A DNA stretch of 64,000 nucleotides from Maribacter ulvicola (lineage in GTDB: Bacteria > Bacteroidota > Bacteroidia > Flavobacteriales > Flavobacteriaceae): assembly GCF_900155985.1 (NCBI RefSeq), contig NZ_FTMA01000005.1, positions 62,001 to 126,000 of the forward strand, written 5' to 3'. The translations under genes were made by a program, and so were the position numbers. Of the stretch, positions 54,401-62,934 are shown piece after piece. The notes under the pieces were generated by a model, which made no database searches, was not told the origin of the DNA, and saw only the letters and a program-made list of their open reading frames with translations. Numbering within the stretch: position 1 is the stretch's first letter; every line of letters begins with the position of its first letter.

Positions 54401-57400
54401 CCTCATGTTCTACCGTTACCGTTGATGTACAGATGGCCACATTACCTGCTTCATCTACAACAAGTAGTTCCACTACATTGGTTCCAATATCGGCAGCTGT
54501 AAAGTCTATACGCTGTGGCAACATCCCAGGTGCTCCTCCATTACCGACTACTATGGTAATCTTGGTTTCACCTACGTTGGCACCGCTGCCGTCAAATGCT
54601 TTTAAGTATATCTCATAGGTACCATCTACATTTGGATCAAAGGCCTTACCGGCCTGTTCATTGAAGAAATCAAGGTTCCATGAGTTCTGTGCAACATTGT
54701 TTGCTGCCAATAATCCTACATAAGATGCTGGGCCCGCAGCCGTAGTACCGCCGCCATTGACCGTCATATTATTACCAATGGCATGGTCTGCTAAAGGTAA
54801 ATTAATAGGATCAAATATATAATAATCAGTGCCCGTACTGGCATCATAATCAATACCCATTTCATAGGTAAGACCGTTTAGCTTATTACCCAAAGTGCCC
54901 GTAGGGTCTGTGTTTATGCTCCACTCAAAATTCCAACTTGCCCTGGTCAACGATGTTCCGCCCGCTATGGCTGCATGTAAGTATGTACCATCTCCGTTGC
55001 TATTAAATGTGTTCTGTGGACTTGGATAACGCACCTTTGCCCGAAGCCCTAGTTCCACACTGCCCGTTTGATTCACTGTAAAACCGCCGTTTGCATTCCC
55101 GGACCCGAAAATGACCTCCGGAACAATGTTCTTGTCAAATACTCTTGCTACCCTACGCTGAACGCCGTATGAAACAATGGCAACATTATCTGTTGAACCG
55201 TTATCTATTTGTGAAATTTCCAAGGTTGCATTGTCAAATTCGTCAAGCACAACGGTAACGTCCTGGCACGCAGCCATTGGGGGAATGTTATCTATTGGCG
55301 CAACAGTTGTAAAGTGCCAATCAACCCCTGCATTTAAACCTCCAAAACCATTGCCTTCTACATCTTCAAGTGCTCCAGCTGACACCCCCACCGATATATT
55401 AGCATTTGCTGGCAGATCTAACTCTGGATCTATAGTTAAGACATTTCCACTTATAGTCACTTGAGAATCGGTTAAAGGAATAACTCTAAGCAAACCTGCA
55501 TCTTGATAAATTGAAATAACTCCTCCAGCTCCCTGTATGGACTCATTAAAAGTAATTATTAAATTAGCATCAACGGCAACATCGATTGCTCCGTTTAAAG
55601 GAGAAAGGGATACAACCGTGGGTGGCGTAATGTCTACACTACTTACTACAACATCAAAAGAACAACTATACGTTCCACTGGTCATGGTCACTGGTGTAGT
55701 ACCTAAACCAATTGACGTACCTGGTGCAGGAGATTGTACAAGTGAGCCCAATATCATAGTACTGGTGACCTCTTGTCCAAAAGCAAGTGACCATAGGACC
55801 CAACTAGGTTCAGTACTGACTGTAGTTGCCCCTGCCCCAAAGTCTACCGTCACTAAATGGGTAAAATCAGGTAATGCCACCGTACCGCTTGCATCGGCAT
55901 AAAGGCTTTGGTTATCGGGACAAATTAAATTTCTATCGGTTATTATAACTGTTATCAGTTGAACACAGCTTGAAGAATTTCCATTAGTATCAGTGGCGGT
56001 CCAAGTTCTAGTTAAAAGGCTTTCAGTAGTCCAGCTATCGGAATTGGTGACAGTAAGCACTCCGGTGCCACCAGTTGCGGTTGCCGTTCCTATACTGGAA
56101 GGATCTATTGAATCGCCCACATTTACAGTAACATTGGTTGGACATATAATTATAGGGGAATTGTTAATAACGTGAAAGGTCAGCACCACATCCTGCTCTT
56201 CCTTAAGGCTCACCCTAACTCCGTTTGTAATTGGATTGGTTGTAGCACCAACACTTACATCAATCAGATCTATTTCCCAATTTACTGGTAAAGCGGTTGT
56301 TATATCGTAATCCCCAACCACAAGTGACAAAATTTGAATATTATTAGTACGCGTTGGGTTCGAGGTATTATCATCATCCAAGATAACATTCACATCGCTA
56401 AGACCGGGTCTTGTTAAATTAAAAGGAAAGTCCGTTCCATCAGAAGGTGTTGATTCTAGCAATACACGTATGCTCCCCAATTCCACAACATTGGTCACCG
56501 TAATTAAAATATTCTGAACTTTATTTAAGCCTCCGCTATCGGTCACAGTTACCTGAACCTCATATACATTATCGCCAGATGCATCAGTTGGTATTTCAAA
56601 GTCAGGGCTGCTATTAAACGTTATAATACCTGTATCGGCATCAATGGTAAAAAAAGCTTGATCTGCACCGCCTGATAAATTATAAGTTAAACCTGCACCT
56701 TCTGCATCATTATCATCTGTTGCGTTTATATCAATAGCTCCTACTTGGTTTTCTTCCGCATTTGCAGTATCTAAACTTGTTACTAAAGGCGGTGTATTTA
56801 CTGGACTTACGGTTATTGCTCCTAGATTAACATCTATTGTTCCTGGAAATACATTATCATTATCACTAATCCAATTTGCGGGATTATGCAGAATAGCACG
56901 TATCTCTTCAAGAGTTCCTGTCAATGGACATAAACCTATGGAACAACTAAACTGCCAATTATCTTGTTCTATAGGAAACCGTATTGCTGTATCACCAGTA
57001 GTCAGCGCATCTGGTAAAGCTGATGTTGTATTGGTCGTTGCAGCACCGTCCCAATTAGCATCGTCACTACCATTATCAACAACATTTAAATGTAGTCCCG
57101 CAACAAAAATAGGGTTAGCTATTGTACCTTGGATAGCGAACAGTTGGTCTCCCCTAACAGTAAACGCAGCTGCTGGTGGGCTTAAATTCTCAAAACTCAG
57201 AATTACAACCTCACCAGCACTAAATGCAGACTCAGCTGTCCAAGTAAACTCACCATCACCACGTGCTAAGGGTTGTACAAAGCCCGAACCATCATTCCAA
57301 CCCCTATCCGTAAAGGTTATGGTAGTGTTAGTTGCTATGTCTTTTAGTATTACAAACGCGAAAAAATCGTTAAAATCTTGATCACCATCCGTGCTTACGC

Positions 57401-57494
57401 CTATAAAAGCTATGTCGCCTGCAGATAACGAAGTCTGCGCAAATGCAATGCATGTAGTTAGGCAAAATGCCAATAATAACATAATATTTTTCAT
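51459..57494 (-). CDS. giant multidomain surface adhesin, type IX secretion substrate
   Basis: 2011-residue exported protein. Signal peptide MKNIMLLLAFCLTTCIAFAQ; N-terminal lamin-tail-like domain (about 22-230); cadherin-like repeat (about 235-335, DNVYEVQVTVTDSGG); HYR-like region (about 440-520); Big_5 Ig-like domain (about 625-725, FNESIQGAGG); immunoglobulin-like region near 1060-1150; two copies of a two-domain SprB-like unit (about 1195-1520, each with ELYCW and CSVTITEP/CSISITEP); Ca-binding thrombospondin-3-like repeats (DNDGDGQIDEGFDMDSDGVA); seven Cys/Trp repeats (about 1575-1760); and a C-terminal T9SS type A sorting domain (about 1930-2011, ending GTETLKIIRK). Role: adhesion or gliding at the cell surface, by analogy with SprB. 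Last gene of a three-gene leftward unit with the tail-collar and intradiol-like genes. Confidence 0.93.
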   Translation of the reverse strand: MKNIMLLLAFCLTTCIAFAQTSLSAGDIAFIGVSTDGDQDFNDFFAFVILKDIATNTTITFTDRGWNDGSGFVQPLARGDGEFTWTAESAFSAGEVVILSFENLSPPAAAFTVRGDQLFAIQGTIANPIFVAGLHLNVVDNGSDDANWDGAATTNTTSALPDALTTGDTAIRFPIEQDNWQFSCSIGLCPLTGTLEEIRAILHNPANWISDNDNVFPGTIDVNLGAITVSPVNTPPLVTSLDTANAEENQVGAIDINATDDNDAEGAGLTYNLSGGADQAFFTIDADTGIITFNSSPDFEIPTDASGDNVYEVQVTVTDSGGLNKVQNILITVTNVVELGSIRVLLESTPSDGTDFPFNLTRPGLSDVNVILDDDNTSNPTRTNNIQILSLVVGDYDITTALPVNWEIDLIDVSVGATTNPITNGVRVSLKEEQDVVLTFHVINNSPIIICPTNVTVNVGDSIDPSSIGTATATGGTGVLTVTNSDSWTTESLLTRTWTATDTNGNSSSCVQLITVIITDRNLICPDNQSLYADASGTVALPDFTHLVTVDFGAGATTVSTEPSWVLWSLAFGQEVTSTMILGSLVQSPAPGTSIGLGTTPVTMTSGTYSCSFDVVVSSVDITPPTVVSLSPLNGAIDVAVDANLIITFNESIQGAGGVISIYQDAGLLRVIPLTDSQVTISGNVLTIDPELDLPANANISVGVSAGALEDVEGNGFGGLNAGVDWHFTTVAPIDNIPPMAACQDVTVVLDEFDNATLEISQIDNGSTDNVAIVSYGVQRRVARVFDKNIVPEVIFGSGNANGGFTVNQTGSVELGLRAKVRYPSPQNTFNSNGDGTYLHAAIAGGTSLTRASWNFEWSINTDPTGTLGNKLNGLTYEMGIDYDASTGTDYYIFDPINLPLADHAIGNNMTVNGGGTTAAGPASYVGLLAANNVAQNSWNLDFFNEQAGKAFDPNVDGTYEIYLKAFDGSGANVGETKITIVVGNGGAPGMLPQRIDFTAADIGTNVVELLVVDEAGNVAICTSTVTVEHEVEPCSVAIETQPLDISLCSGNEGEIFIKATGNGILSYQWQLNFQGTGSFSNLNRDLPNWLFTGPGTIANGNQYRVIVTSDNGTPDDDTDDCSVISEVATLTVNPTPLVEIEGNKSYCHDGDGVVLDAGAGYSSYLWFPSGETTQTITALEGSYTVEVTNENGCTMTSETFTVTNNQPLVCSIQQDVLSTNHLTADGVATVNTEGGTDQFTYIWDNGEITQTATALTYGMHSVTVIDSNGCKTTCQIDIAKELYCWTNLVQNVSVRGGKDGAARVHGHGGFKPFTYLWSDGSTDELNTALTVGSHEVIITDAKGATSQCSVTITEPNTGNCNDFTSNIVQVKLTTDHETTDGVATVYPKGGTGHYTYLWDNGETTQTATKITYGIHSVTVTDAAGCVSIAQIDIAKELYCWINLYNHVSVHDAKDGSAMVHGNGGYRPHTYVWDDGSTEQLNNNLGSGTHYVTITDATGATSQCSISITEPNQEVCDGIDNDGDGQIDEGFDMDSDGVADCFDTCDKGDDHVDMDNDGIPDACDDTICIKVDKPMTACYQSAVWDEQTCSWIISGEQPLQPITECNQTAEWNGTTCTWNIIDGQRPEMPMTLCYQTVVWSDQICDWEIYGEKPLEPVTECYETAVWNEATCIWDILDGQPEMPSTLCYQTAVWSDQICDWEINGEKAMEPMIECYQIAEWNEQTCRWDVMGEQPEIPNTACNETAEWNAQTCNWDVYQNNNDCDLGAIDQCETAFARSKDENVRTCFVDIPNVSGNRWGWMNEFPATNGTYEMDLYAAAGQCTISNGTLVGNVEVTYANSAVEVMVSTLPGYKITVAQLYVGADILPTDNNGRFTTAPGQYPFSDTIEGDFNTFTFESVNVGNSDKFYVVLHANVCPNGTDSFKSITQLQLTAYPIPFRDHLNLNIESPLNMNGTLSLYNGIGQKLQDFGIYAFKKGDNDINLNTGEIPKGFYFVRMTSVFGTETLKIIRK
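52215..52775 (-). repeat. seven tandem Cys/Trp repeats inside the adhesin
   Basis: Seven units of about 27 codons with pattern C-Y-x-T-A-x-W-x-x-x-x-C-x-W-x-[IV]-x-G-E-x-P. Units 3 and 5 (WSDQICDWEI) and 4 and 6 are more alike than neighbours, so a two-unit block was duplicated. Conserved Cys pairs suggest one disulfide per unit. Confidence 0.88.
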
Positions 57495-57578
57495 ATTGTT
57501 GGGTTTAGGTTGGTGAGTTGAACTCTTTTTTTAGCTTCTGGATGGAAATATGCCTACTACTGCTATAATAAAGTTTAC

Positions 57579-58043
57579 CTATTGATATGGTTGCATATTA
57601 TTTACTGGTTGATTACCACCCACATTATTTTGTGGCAAAGCCCCCATTATGGTATCTGAAATGGTACCGAAACCATCAAAACCTGCACCTGCTATAAAGT
57701 TATTAGCAGGTACTTCCGCATTAGCCTCTTCTTTCGCAGGCAAGGATACAGCATGGTTATGTGCCGGTAACTGATTTTCATTTAATATATTTATTTCAGC
57801 CCCTGATTTCTGTCCTAACGGTCTTGGTACCAAGCCTGGTCCTTGGCCTGCATGCATAGGAAGCCTACCTCGCAAATCTGGGAGTCCGAATGTAGTTCTT
57901 CCGTCACCTCCATAGATGGTCCCCAATATTGAAAAAAGTGCCGTGTTTGAATTAATAGCTAAAAGTTGCCCGTCACATAGTGCCCAACCTCTTGGTGCAA
58001 AGTTTCCTGCGAACATGATTATTGTTCCTAAAATAGGGTCCAT
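57579..58043 (-). CDS. phage tail-collar domain protein (microcystin-dependent-protein-like)
   Basis: 154-residue protein of the Tail_Collar/MdpB family: MFAGNFAPRGWALCDGQLLA, LFSILGTIYGGDGRTTFGLP and DLRGRLPMHAGQGPGLV are diagnostic. Such proteins resemble short tail fibres and occur as non-phage genes in many Bacteroidota, function poorly known. No signal peptide. No other phage genes are nearby; it lies 12 bp after the intradiol-like gene and 84 bp before the adhesin, suggesting a role in a surface structure rather than a virion. Confidence 0.92.
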   Translation of the reverse strand: MDPILGTIIMFAGNFAPRGWALCDGQLLAINSNTALFSILGTIYGGDGRTTFGLPDLRGRLPMHAGQGPGLVPRPLGQKSGAEINILNENQLPAHNHAVSLPAKEEANAEVPANNFIAGAGFDGFGTISDTIMGALPQNNVGGNQPVNNMQPYQ

Positions 58044-58055
58044 AGTTATTTAGAT

Positions 58056-58616
58056 TTAATGGTTAATTGTAAAATTGAAATTGATTATTGATTTATTTAA
58101 GACAGTAGAGAACGTAGGAAAACGCATATTTTCAGCTAATTGCTGATTATTCTCCCAGTGTTCTCCAGTAATATGTGCCCCCAGATCACTAAACAACAGT
58201 TCTGTAAACATGCTTCTACCTTCATGTGAAACTTTAAAATAAATACGGTGTTTTTTTCCTGGTTCCCGGTTGGGCCAATCCGTAATAAATGTATAGGCAC
58301 CATCATCATCTGTAAACATTTTACCGCGATGTCTGTAAACCATCTTTTCCGGAGATAAATGCCATACCTCTATCATGGCATTTGGAATAGTAGTTTTTCC
58401 TGTGGCATCATATAATTTACCGTATACCGATACTTCTTTACTTAAATTAGATGTTCGTAAATCTGTTTTTACATCTGTATACGAGGTATAACCCTTAAAT
58501 GGTAAGCTATTAGCTCCTATTTCTTTTGCTATTGCTCTGGTTGGAACACAAATAAGACCTGTTGCCATCAACAAAGACTTACCAAGAAAAAGACGTCTTG
58601 GGTAATTTTTTTCCAT
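58056..58616 (-). CDS. intradiol ring-cleavage dioxygenase-fold protein with altered metal site
   Basis: 186-residue protein with a Tat-like N-terminus (RRLFLGKS then a hydrophobic stretch) and the protocatechuate 3,4-dioxygenase beta fold: VYGKLYDATGKTTIPNAMIE, EVWHLSP, TDDDGAYTFIT. Active intradiol enzymes bind Fe(III) by two Tyr and an H-x-H pair. Tyr94 (MVYRHRG) may be the first Tyr, but the H-x-H motif is R-I-Y here (124-126) and the second Tyr is not apparent, so classical activity is unlikely. It may be a structural transthyretin-like module. First gene of the unit leading to the giant adhesin. Confidence 0.82.
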   Translation of the reverse strand: MEKNYPRRLFLGKSLLMATGLICVPTRAIAKEIGANSLPFKGYTSYTDVKTDLRTSNLSKEVSVYGKLYDATGKTTIPNAMIEVWHLSPEKMVYRHRGKMFTDDDGAYTFITDWPNREPGKKHRIYFKVSHEGRSMFTELLFSDLGAHITGEHWENNQQLAENMRFPTFSTVLNKSIINFNFTINH

Positions 58617-59146
58617 TCTAGTTAATTTAGGTTAATAGATAACTAGACCAATTTCAAGGATGATGTGGGTTTAAAATAAAATATGCATAAACAAGTCCAT
58701 CGAATTATGGAAGGAGGGAAAAACCAGTTCTAAATAGTTTAATTTAATTATTCTGAATTTAACATTAAAAAAGTGTACCCTAATGACCAAAAGATGTATT
58801 TTTCGACGAACGGCTCATAAAACAAGTTGAAAAACATGTCTTAGAAGTAATAATTCCACTTTTCCAAAAAACAAAAACCATTAGGAATTCTGATTAAATA
58901 AAATTACCCCGCTGTAGCACAATTTTTGTAAAGCACCCTGAATTAAGTTAACATAGGCGTTATAAACGACTAAATAAGCATAGCAAAGAAACTCAGGACA
59001 AGCTCGCGAGGCATGAAATTGAGAACATAATTAATATTTCCAAGGAAGCGTCTGAGAATTTACATCTCAATTATCAAGTAAAAAATGGTCGGTCAAAAAA
59101 GTTATAAGTCTAGCTGCTATAAAACATCTTAAAAGCACATATGGAA
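58617..59146. other. 530-bp intergenic region
   Basis: Between the leftward intradiol-like gene and the 3' end of the acyltransferase gene. It should contain the promoter of the adhesin unit near its left side. In plus frame 2 two stop-free stretches (58793-58897 and 58952-59107) without starts may be a decayed gene; nothing else stands out. Confidence 0.5.
58793..59107 (+). pseudogene. possible decayed coding remnant
   Basis: Plus-strand frame with stops at 58895 and 58943 but otherwise protein-like: DVFFDERLIKQVEKHVLEVI, then HSKETQDKLARHEIENIINI. No start codon and no family recognised. Both segments are in the same frame, which favours one decaying gene over chance, but evidence is thin. 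Confidence 0.22.
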
Positions 59147-59674
59147 TCAATGTTTTCCTTCTACTCCATTAAAAAAAGCATGGTACTTTTTGAAATCGGC
59201 TTCCTTATCTTCTGTTGGGAATAGAGGTTCTGACAATTTTATTTCTTTCTTGCCGTAGTCAAAAGCAACAAGTAAAATAGGGACATTGGCGGTTTTGGCT
59301 ATATAGTAGAATCCTGTTTTCCATTTTTCTACTTTTTTTCTGGTTCCTTCCGGAGAAAGTGCCAACCTAAACTTTTTTCTTTGGCTGAAAATCTCTGCTG
59401 TAGCTTTTACTGTGTCATTAGTTTTCCTGCGATCTATAGGTGCACCGCCTGTACACCGAAAAAACCAACCAAAAGGTGCCTTGAACAAGCTCTTCTTTCC
59501 TACATAATTTATTTCTTCATCCCAAACTGCACGTACTAATAATCCCAAGAGAAAATCATACCAGCTGGTATGTGGCACTACAATAGCTACAAATTTATCT
59601 AAATAGGATGGAAAGGTTCCTTTCAGCTCCCATCTCAAAATTTTAAAATAAATAAATTTAGCTATTTGCTTCAT
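59147..59674 (-). CDS. 1-acylglycerol-3-phosphate acyltransferase-like protein (PlsC family)
   Basis: 175 residues from ATG 59674 (a GTG at 59695 is the alternative). The acyltransferase motifs are HTSWYD (H-x4-D) and SPEGTRKK, with GAPIDRR between them. One N-terminal amphipathic helix (MKQIAKFIYFKILRW). Smaller than typical PlsC; this short form is common in Bacteroidota and may acylate lysophospholipid or an envelope lipid. It is the last gene of the kdsB-kdnB operon, 65 bp after kdnB, which suggests an envelope-lipid role. Confidence 0.88.
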   Translation of the reverse strand: MKQIAKFIYFKILRWELKGTFPSYLDKFVAIVVPHTSWYDFLLGLLVRAVWDEEINYVGKKSLFKAPFGWFFRCTGGAPIDRRKTNDTVKATAEIFSQRKKFRLALSPEGTRKKVEKWKTGFYYIAKTANVPILLVAFDYGKKEIKLSEPLFPTEDKEADFKKYHAFFNGVEGKH

Positions 59675-59739
59675 ATAATTAAAATGAGGATCCACCTATT
59701 AAACAACCCCTACCGATTAAATAACCGAAGCCAAACGCT

Positions 59740-60873
59740 TTAAATTTTTTGATAAATAGTTTTTAGCTTTTCGGGGGTAATTATGGATTTCCACTGTTTG
59801 CCTAATGCATTTTCCCATAAAGGCTCCATACCTAAGGCAACTGTAGTCATCGTATTCATTTCTTCATCAGACAAGTTAGCACAAACTCCTTTTGGCAACT
59901 TTACTTGATGTTTTTGGAGCATTTTATTAAAAATTTCTACTCCCTCTGAATAAAATTCTTCTAAATATTGAAAAACCAAACAATTACCTATGCCGTGTTT
60001 TACTCCCAACACATACCCCAAACCATAACTCATTGCATGCGCTACACCAACTTGCGAATAGGCTATGCTCATACCACCATGCCAAGATGCCATCATCAAC
60101 TTCTCTCTACTTTCAGATTCTTCTATATCTTCTAAAAATACTTCTTTACAGAGTTCTAACGATTTCTCTCCATAACTTTGACTGAACGCATTTAAAAATG
60201 TTCCATTTAGTGATTCAACACAGTGAATGTAACAATCCATACCAGTATAAAACCATTGTTCTTTTGACACTCCCTTAGTTAAATCTGGATCTAATAAAAC
60301 CTGATCAAAAGTAGTATAATCTGAGTTTATTCCTAATTTCTTATCTGGCCCCAATAACACCGTAGTTCTGGATACTTCTGCTCCAGTGCCACTTATAGTT
60401 GGTATACCTACATGATAGATTGAAGGTTTATTGACCAAATCCCACCCTTGATATGCTGATGCACTACCCTTATTGGTTAGCATAATTGCAACCGCTTTTG
60501 CCAAATCTAACAAGGTACCGCCGCCAATACCGATAATACCCGATGGCAATTCAGTAAACTTTTCTTGTATCATTTTAACAAGAGCATCTACTTGTTCTGT
60601 TTTTGGCTCTTCTTCAGCAGAAATCAAAATAATTTGATCACAAAAAATGCTAGGTATTCTACCAATAAGTTCCGTATTTTCAAAAACATCATCTACCAAA
60701 TAAATCATTGGTGCTTCAGAATGTTTTCGTTTTGTCATTAAAATATCGCCTAGAGTGTTAAAACTTCCTTTACCATAGACAACTCTTGGTACCATTGGGA
60801 AATTTCTAAACTCTTCAGAAGCCTTTGTTGGTATTTTCTTCAATGCCATTTGTTTATTCACGTCCATTTTCAT
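59740..60873 (-). CDS. kdnB: iron-containing alcohol dehydrogenase, KdnB-like Kdo 8-oxidase
   Basis: 377-residue type III alcohol dehydrogenase. Nucleotide loop GIIGIGGGTLLDLAKAVA, then PTISGTGAEVSRT, and metal ligands in GMDCYIHCVES, VGVAHAMSYGLG and GVKHGIGN. Its location two genes from kdsB and its sequence suggest KdnB, which in Shewanella oxidises C8 of Kdo as the first step to 8-amino-8-deoxy-Kdo; the partner aminotransferase KdnA is not in the window. The ATG overlaps the upstream HAD stop (ATGA), implying coupling. A general alcohol dehydrogenase is the alternative. Confidence 0.85.
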   Translation of the reverse strand: MKMDVNKQMALKKIPTKASEEFRNFPMVPRVVYGKGSFNTLGDILMTKRKHSEAPMIYLVDDVFENTELIGRIPSIFCDQIILISAEEEPKTEQVDALVKMIQEKFTELPSGIIGIGGGTLLDLAKAVAIMLTNKGSASAYQGWDLVNKPSIYHVGIPTISGTGAEVSRTTVLLGPDKKLGINSDYTTFDQVLLDPDLTKGVSKEQWFYTGMDCYIHCVESLNGTFLNAFSQSYGEKSLELCKEVFLEDIEESESREKLMMASWHGGMSIAYSQVGVAHAMSYGLGYVLGVKHGIGNCLVFQYLEEFYSEGVEIFNKMLQKHQVKLPKGVCANLSDEEMNTMTTVALGMEPLWENALGKQWKSIITPEKLKTIYQKI

Positions 60874-61571
60874 TTAACATATTCCAAAATATCCATCAAC
60901 GTAGATATCGTAATATATCCTTTATTCTCTACCGGTGCGTTTACCTCTTCATGTTCCCATGTGGTATGAAATGGTACATGTACAGCTCTCGCTCCTATTT
61001 CAACTAGCGGTAAAACGTCTGACTTTAACGAATTTCCTATCATTAAAAACTCACTTGGTGCTATTTGCAAATGTTCTAGCAGATCGGTATAATTCTTTTC
61101 CTTTTTATCACTCAGCACTTCTACATGATGAAAATATTCTGATAATCCTGACCGTTCTAATTTTCGTTCTTGGTCTAAAAGGTCTCCTTTTGTCAAGACA
61201 ATTAATCTGTATTTACCTTTCAAGCTATTCAAAACATCTTCTACTCCATCCAATAATTCTACAGGCTGAGTGATCATTTCTTTGCCTAAATCTAAAAGCG
61301 CTCCAATGGTTTTTGATGATATCTGATTGTTTGAAAGCTCTAAAGCACATTCAATCATGGAAAGCACAAAACCTTTTATTCCATAACCATATAAATCTAA
61401 ATTCTTTATTTCTGTTCTAAAGAGCTCTTGATCTATTTTATTTTTGGTTTCGTACTTTTCTAACAAATTGGCAAACTTATCTTCAGTATCCCTAAAATAG
61501 GTTTCGTTTACCCACAGGGTATCATCTGCATCAAAACCAATTACATTAATTCCGTCAAAATTTATTTCCAT
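60870..61571 (-). CDS. HAD superfamily hydrolase
   Basis: 233-residue haloacid dehalogenase-like phosphatase. Motif I is GFDADDTLW (nucleophile Asp), motif II is LIVLTKGD, motif III/IV is [20 protein letters not shown]1-type cap is inserted after motif I. It overlaps kdsB by 10 bp upstream and kdnB by 4 bp downstream, so it is translated with them; it could be a sugar-phosphate phosphatase (a KdsC-like role), but KdsC proteins are shorter and lack this cap, so the substrate stays open. Confidence 0.9.
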   Translation of the reverse strand: MEINFDGINVIGFDADDTLWVNETYFRDTEDKFANLLEKYETKNKIDQELFRTEIKNLDLYGYGIKGFVLSMIECALELSNNQISSKTIGALLDLGKEMITQPVELLDGVEDVLNSLKGKYRLIVLTKGDLLDQERKLERSGLSEYFHHVEVLSDKKEKNYTDLLEHLQIAPSEFLMIGNSLKSDVLPLVEIGARAVHVPFHTTWEHEEVNAPVENKGYITISTLMDILEYVK

Positions 61572-62290
61572 GCCGCTTGAGCTTTCTTTAAGTCCTCAGG
61601 AGTATCTATTTCTATGCCCTGAACATTCGTTTCTACCATTTTAATCTTCTTACCATATTCTAAATAACGAATGGCTTCAATTTTCTCCGTTGCTTCTAAT
61701 TGTAACATTGGTAAACGTTGAAAATCCATTAAAGCACTTTTTCTAAAGGCATATATACCTTTATGCTTATAATAAACGGTGTGCTCACTTTTTGCTCTTG
61801 GATAAGGTATAGGTGACCGTGAAAAATATAATGCAAAATCTCTATTATCTACTATTACTTTTACGGTATTAGGGTTATTAATTTCTTCATCATCCGTGAT
61901 TTTAACCATTAAAGATGCCAAATCAATTTCTTTATGAACGTCATCTTCAAAAACCTTCATTACCCCTTCTAAACTTTCTCTATCCGTAAATGGTTCATCT
62001 CCTTGTACATTGACAATTATGTCGACATCCATCTGCATTACGGCCTCTGCGATACGATCACTACCACAATCATGTTCTTTTTTACTCATGATTGCCAAAC
62101 CACCTGCTTTAATGATAGTGTCATAGATAACATCACTATCTGTTACCACGTACACTTCATCAAATAATTTGGTATGCACTGCAGCTTGATATGTTCTTAA
62201 AATGACCGGTTTACCAGCTAAATCTTGCATTAGTTTTGCAGGAAATCTAGAGGCCGCATAACGGGCAGGTATCATTGCTATTTTCTTCAA
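61562..62290 (-). CDS. kdsB: 3-deoxy-manno-octulosonate cytidylyltransferase (CMP-Kdo synthetase)
   Basis: 242-residue enzyme activating Kdo (or 8-amino-Kdo) with CTP for lipopolysaccharide core synthesis. [21 protein letters not shown] is the N-terminal nucleotide-binding signature, with [23 protein letters not shown] and [13 protein letters not shown] further on. Given the adjacent kdnB, it may accept the 8-amino sugar, as the Shewanella KdsB does. 11 bp after DUF4126 and 10 bp overlap with the HAD gene. Confidence 0.96.
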   Translation of the reverse strand: MKKIAMIPARYAASRFPAKLMQDLAGKPVILRTYQAAVHTKLFDEVYVVTDSDVIYDTIIKAGGLAIMSKKEHDCGSDRIAEAVMQMDVDIIVNVQGDEPFTDRESLEGVMKVFEDDVHKEIDLASLMVKITDDEEINNPNTVKVIVDNRDFALYFSRSPIPYPRAKSEHTVYYKHKGIYAFRKSALMDFQRLPMLQLEATEKIEAIRYLEYGKKIKMVETNVQGIEIDTPEDLKKAQAAWK

Positions 62291-62301
62291 CTACTTCTAT
62301 T

Positions 62302-62871
62302 TTATGTTTTTGCCTTTGGTCTTAAGCTTCTATATATCCTAAAAACGATCACCAAGATGATAATCACCAAAACCGCTGCTAAGATAGGTGCAAATATTGA
62401 GGCGACCGACACTACTACTGCGGTAGCGGTTTCTACCGTTGTTATCACCGGGTTAGCCAAGCCACCTGTTGTGGCGGTAGATGCCAATCTACCTGTTGCA
62501 CCAGCTCCTTTTATAGCCGTTGCAGTTCCTCCACCGGCAATTATTGCCAATGACCAAGTAATTACAGGGTCTAAATCCGCTACTGTTGAAACCATTACCG
62601 CAGTACCTGCTATTGCTGCTAAAGGTACTGCTATACTATCTAACAAATTATCAAACCAAGGGATAAAATAGGCGAATATCTCTAACAATGTAGCTATTCC
62701 TAAAGTTAGTACAGCTACCAGACTTCCTATCCACTGCCAATGATCATTTAACTCCCATACGCCAAAATAGGAAGCCAAACTCAAGGCAAACAATGGTAGA
62801 AATACCCTAAACCCAACAGATGCGGCCAACCCTATCCCTAAAAATATACTTAAAACCGTATCTGTTGTCAT
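62302..62871 (-). CDS. DUF4126 family membrane protein
   Basis: 189-residue inner-membrane protein with about five helices (ILSIFLGIGLAASVGFRVFL, WIGSLVAVLTLGIATLLEIF, ILAAVLVIIILVIVFRIY) and the Gly/Ala/Thr-rich GGGTATAIKGAGATGRLAST typical of DUF4126. Function unknown. It leads the kdsB operon. Confidence 0.88.
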   Translation of the reverse strand: MTTDTVLSIFLGIGLAASVGFRVFLPLFALSLASYFGVWELNDHWQWIGSLVAVLTLGIATLLEIFAYFIPWFDNLLDSIAVPLAAIAGTAVMVSTVADLDPVITWSLAIIAGGGTATAIKGAGATGRLASTATTGGLANPVITTVETATAVVVSVASIFAPILAAVLVIIILVIVFRIYRSLRPKAKT

Positions 62872-62934
62872 ATGCTATTTGTTATTGGGGAAATATTTTT
62901 TTTAGGCATCATTAATTACTAAAATAACGTTTTC

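Noticed and set aside
57579-58043. Tail-collar gene as evidence of a prophage
   Set aside because: No capsid, terminase, portal, lysis or integrase gene is near; the neighbours are an intradiol-fold protein and a T9SS adhesin.
58056-58616. Annotation as an active protocatechuate dioxygenase
   Set aside because: The H-x-H iron ligands are R-I-Y and the second Tyr ligand is not seen; no aromatic degradation genes are nearby.
62357-62671. 104-codon plus-strand frame opposite the DUF4126 gene
   Set aside because: Shadow of an Ala/Gly/Thr/Val-rich membrane protein; the minus frame has the recognisable family sequence and operon context.
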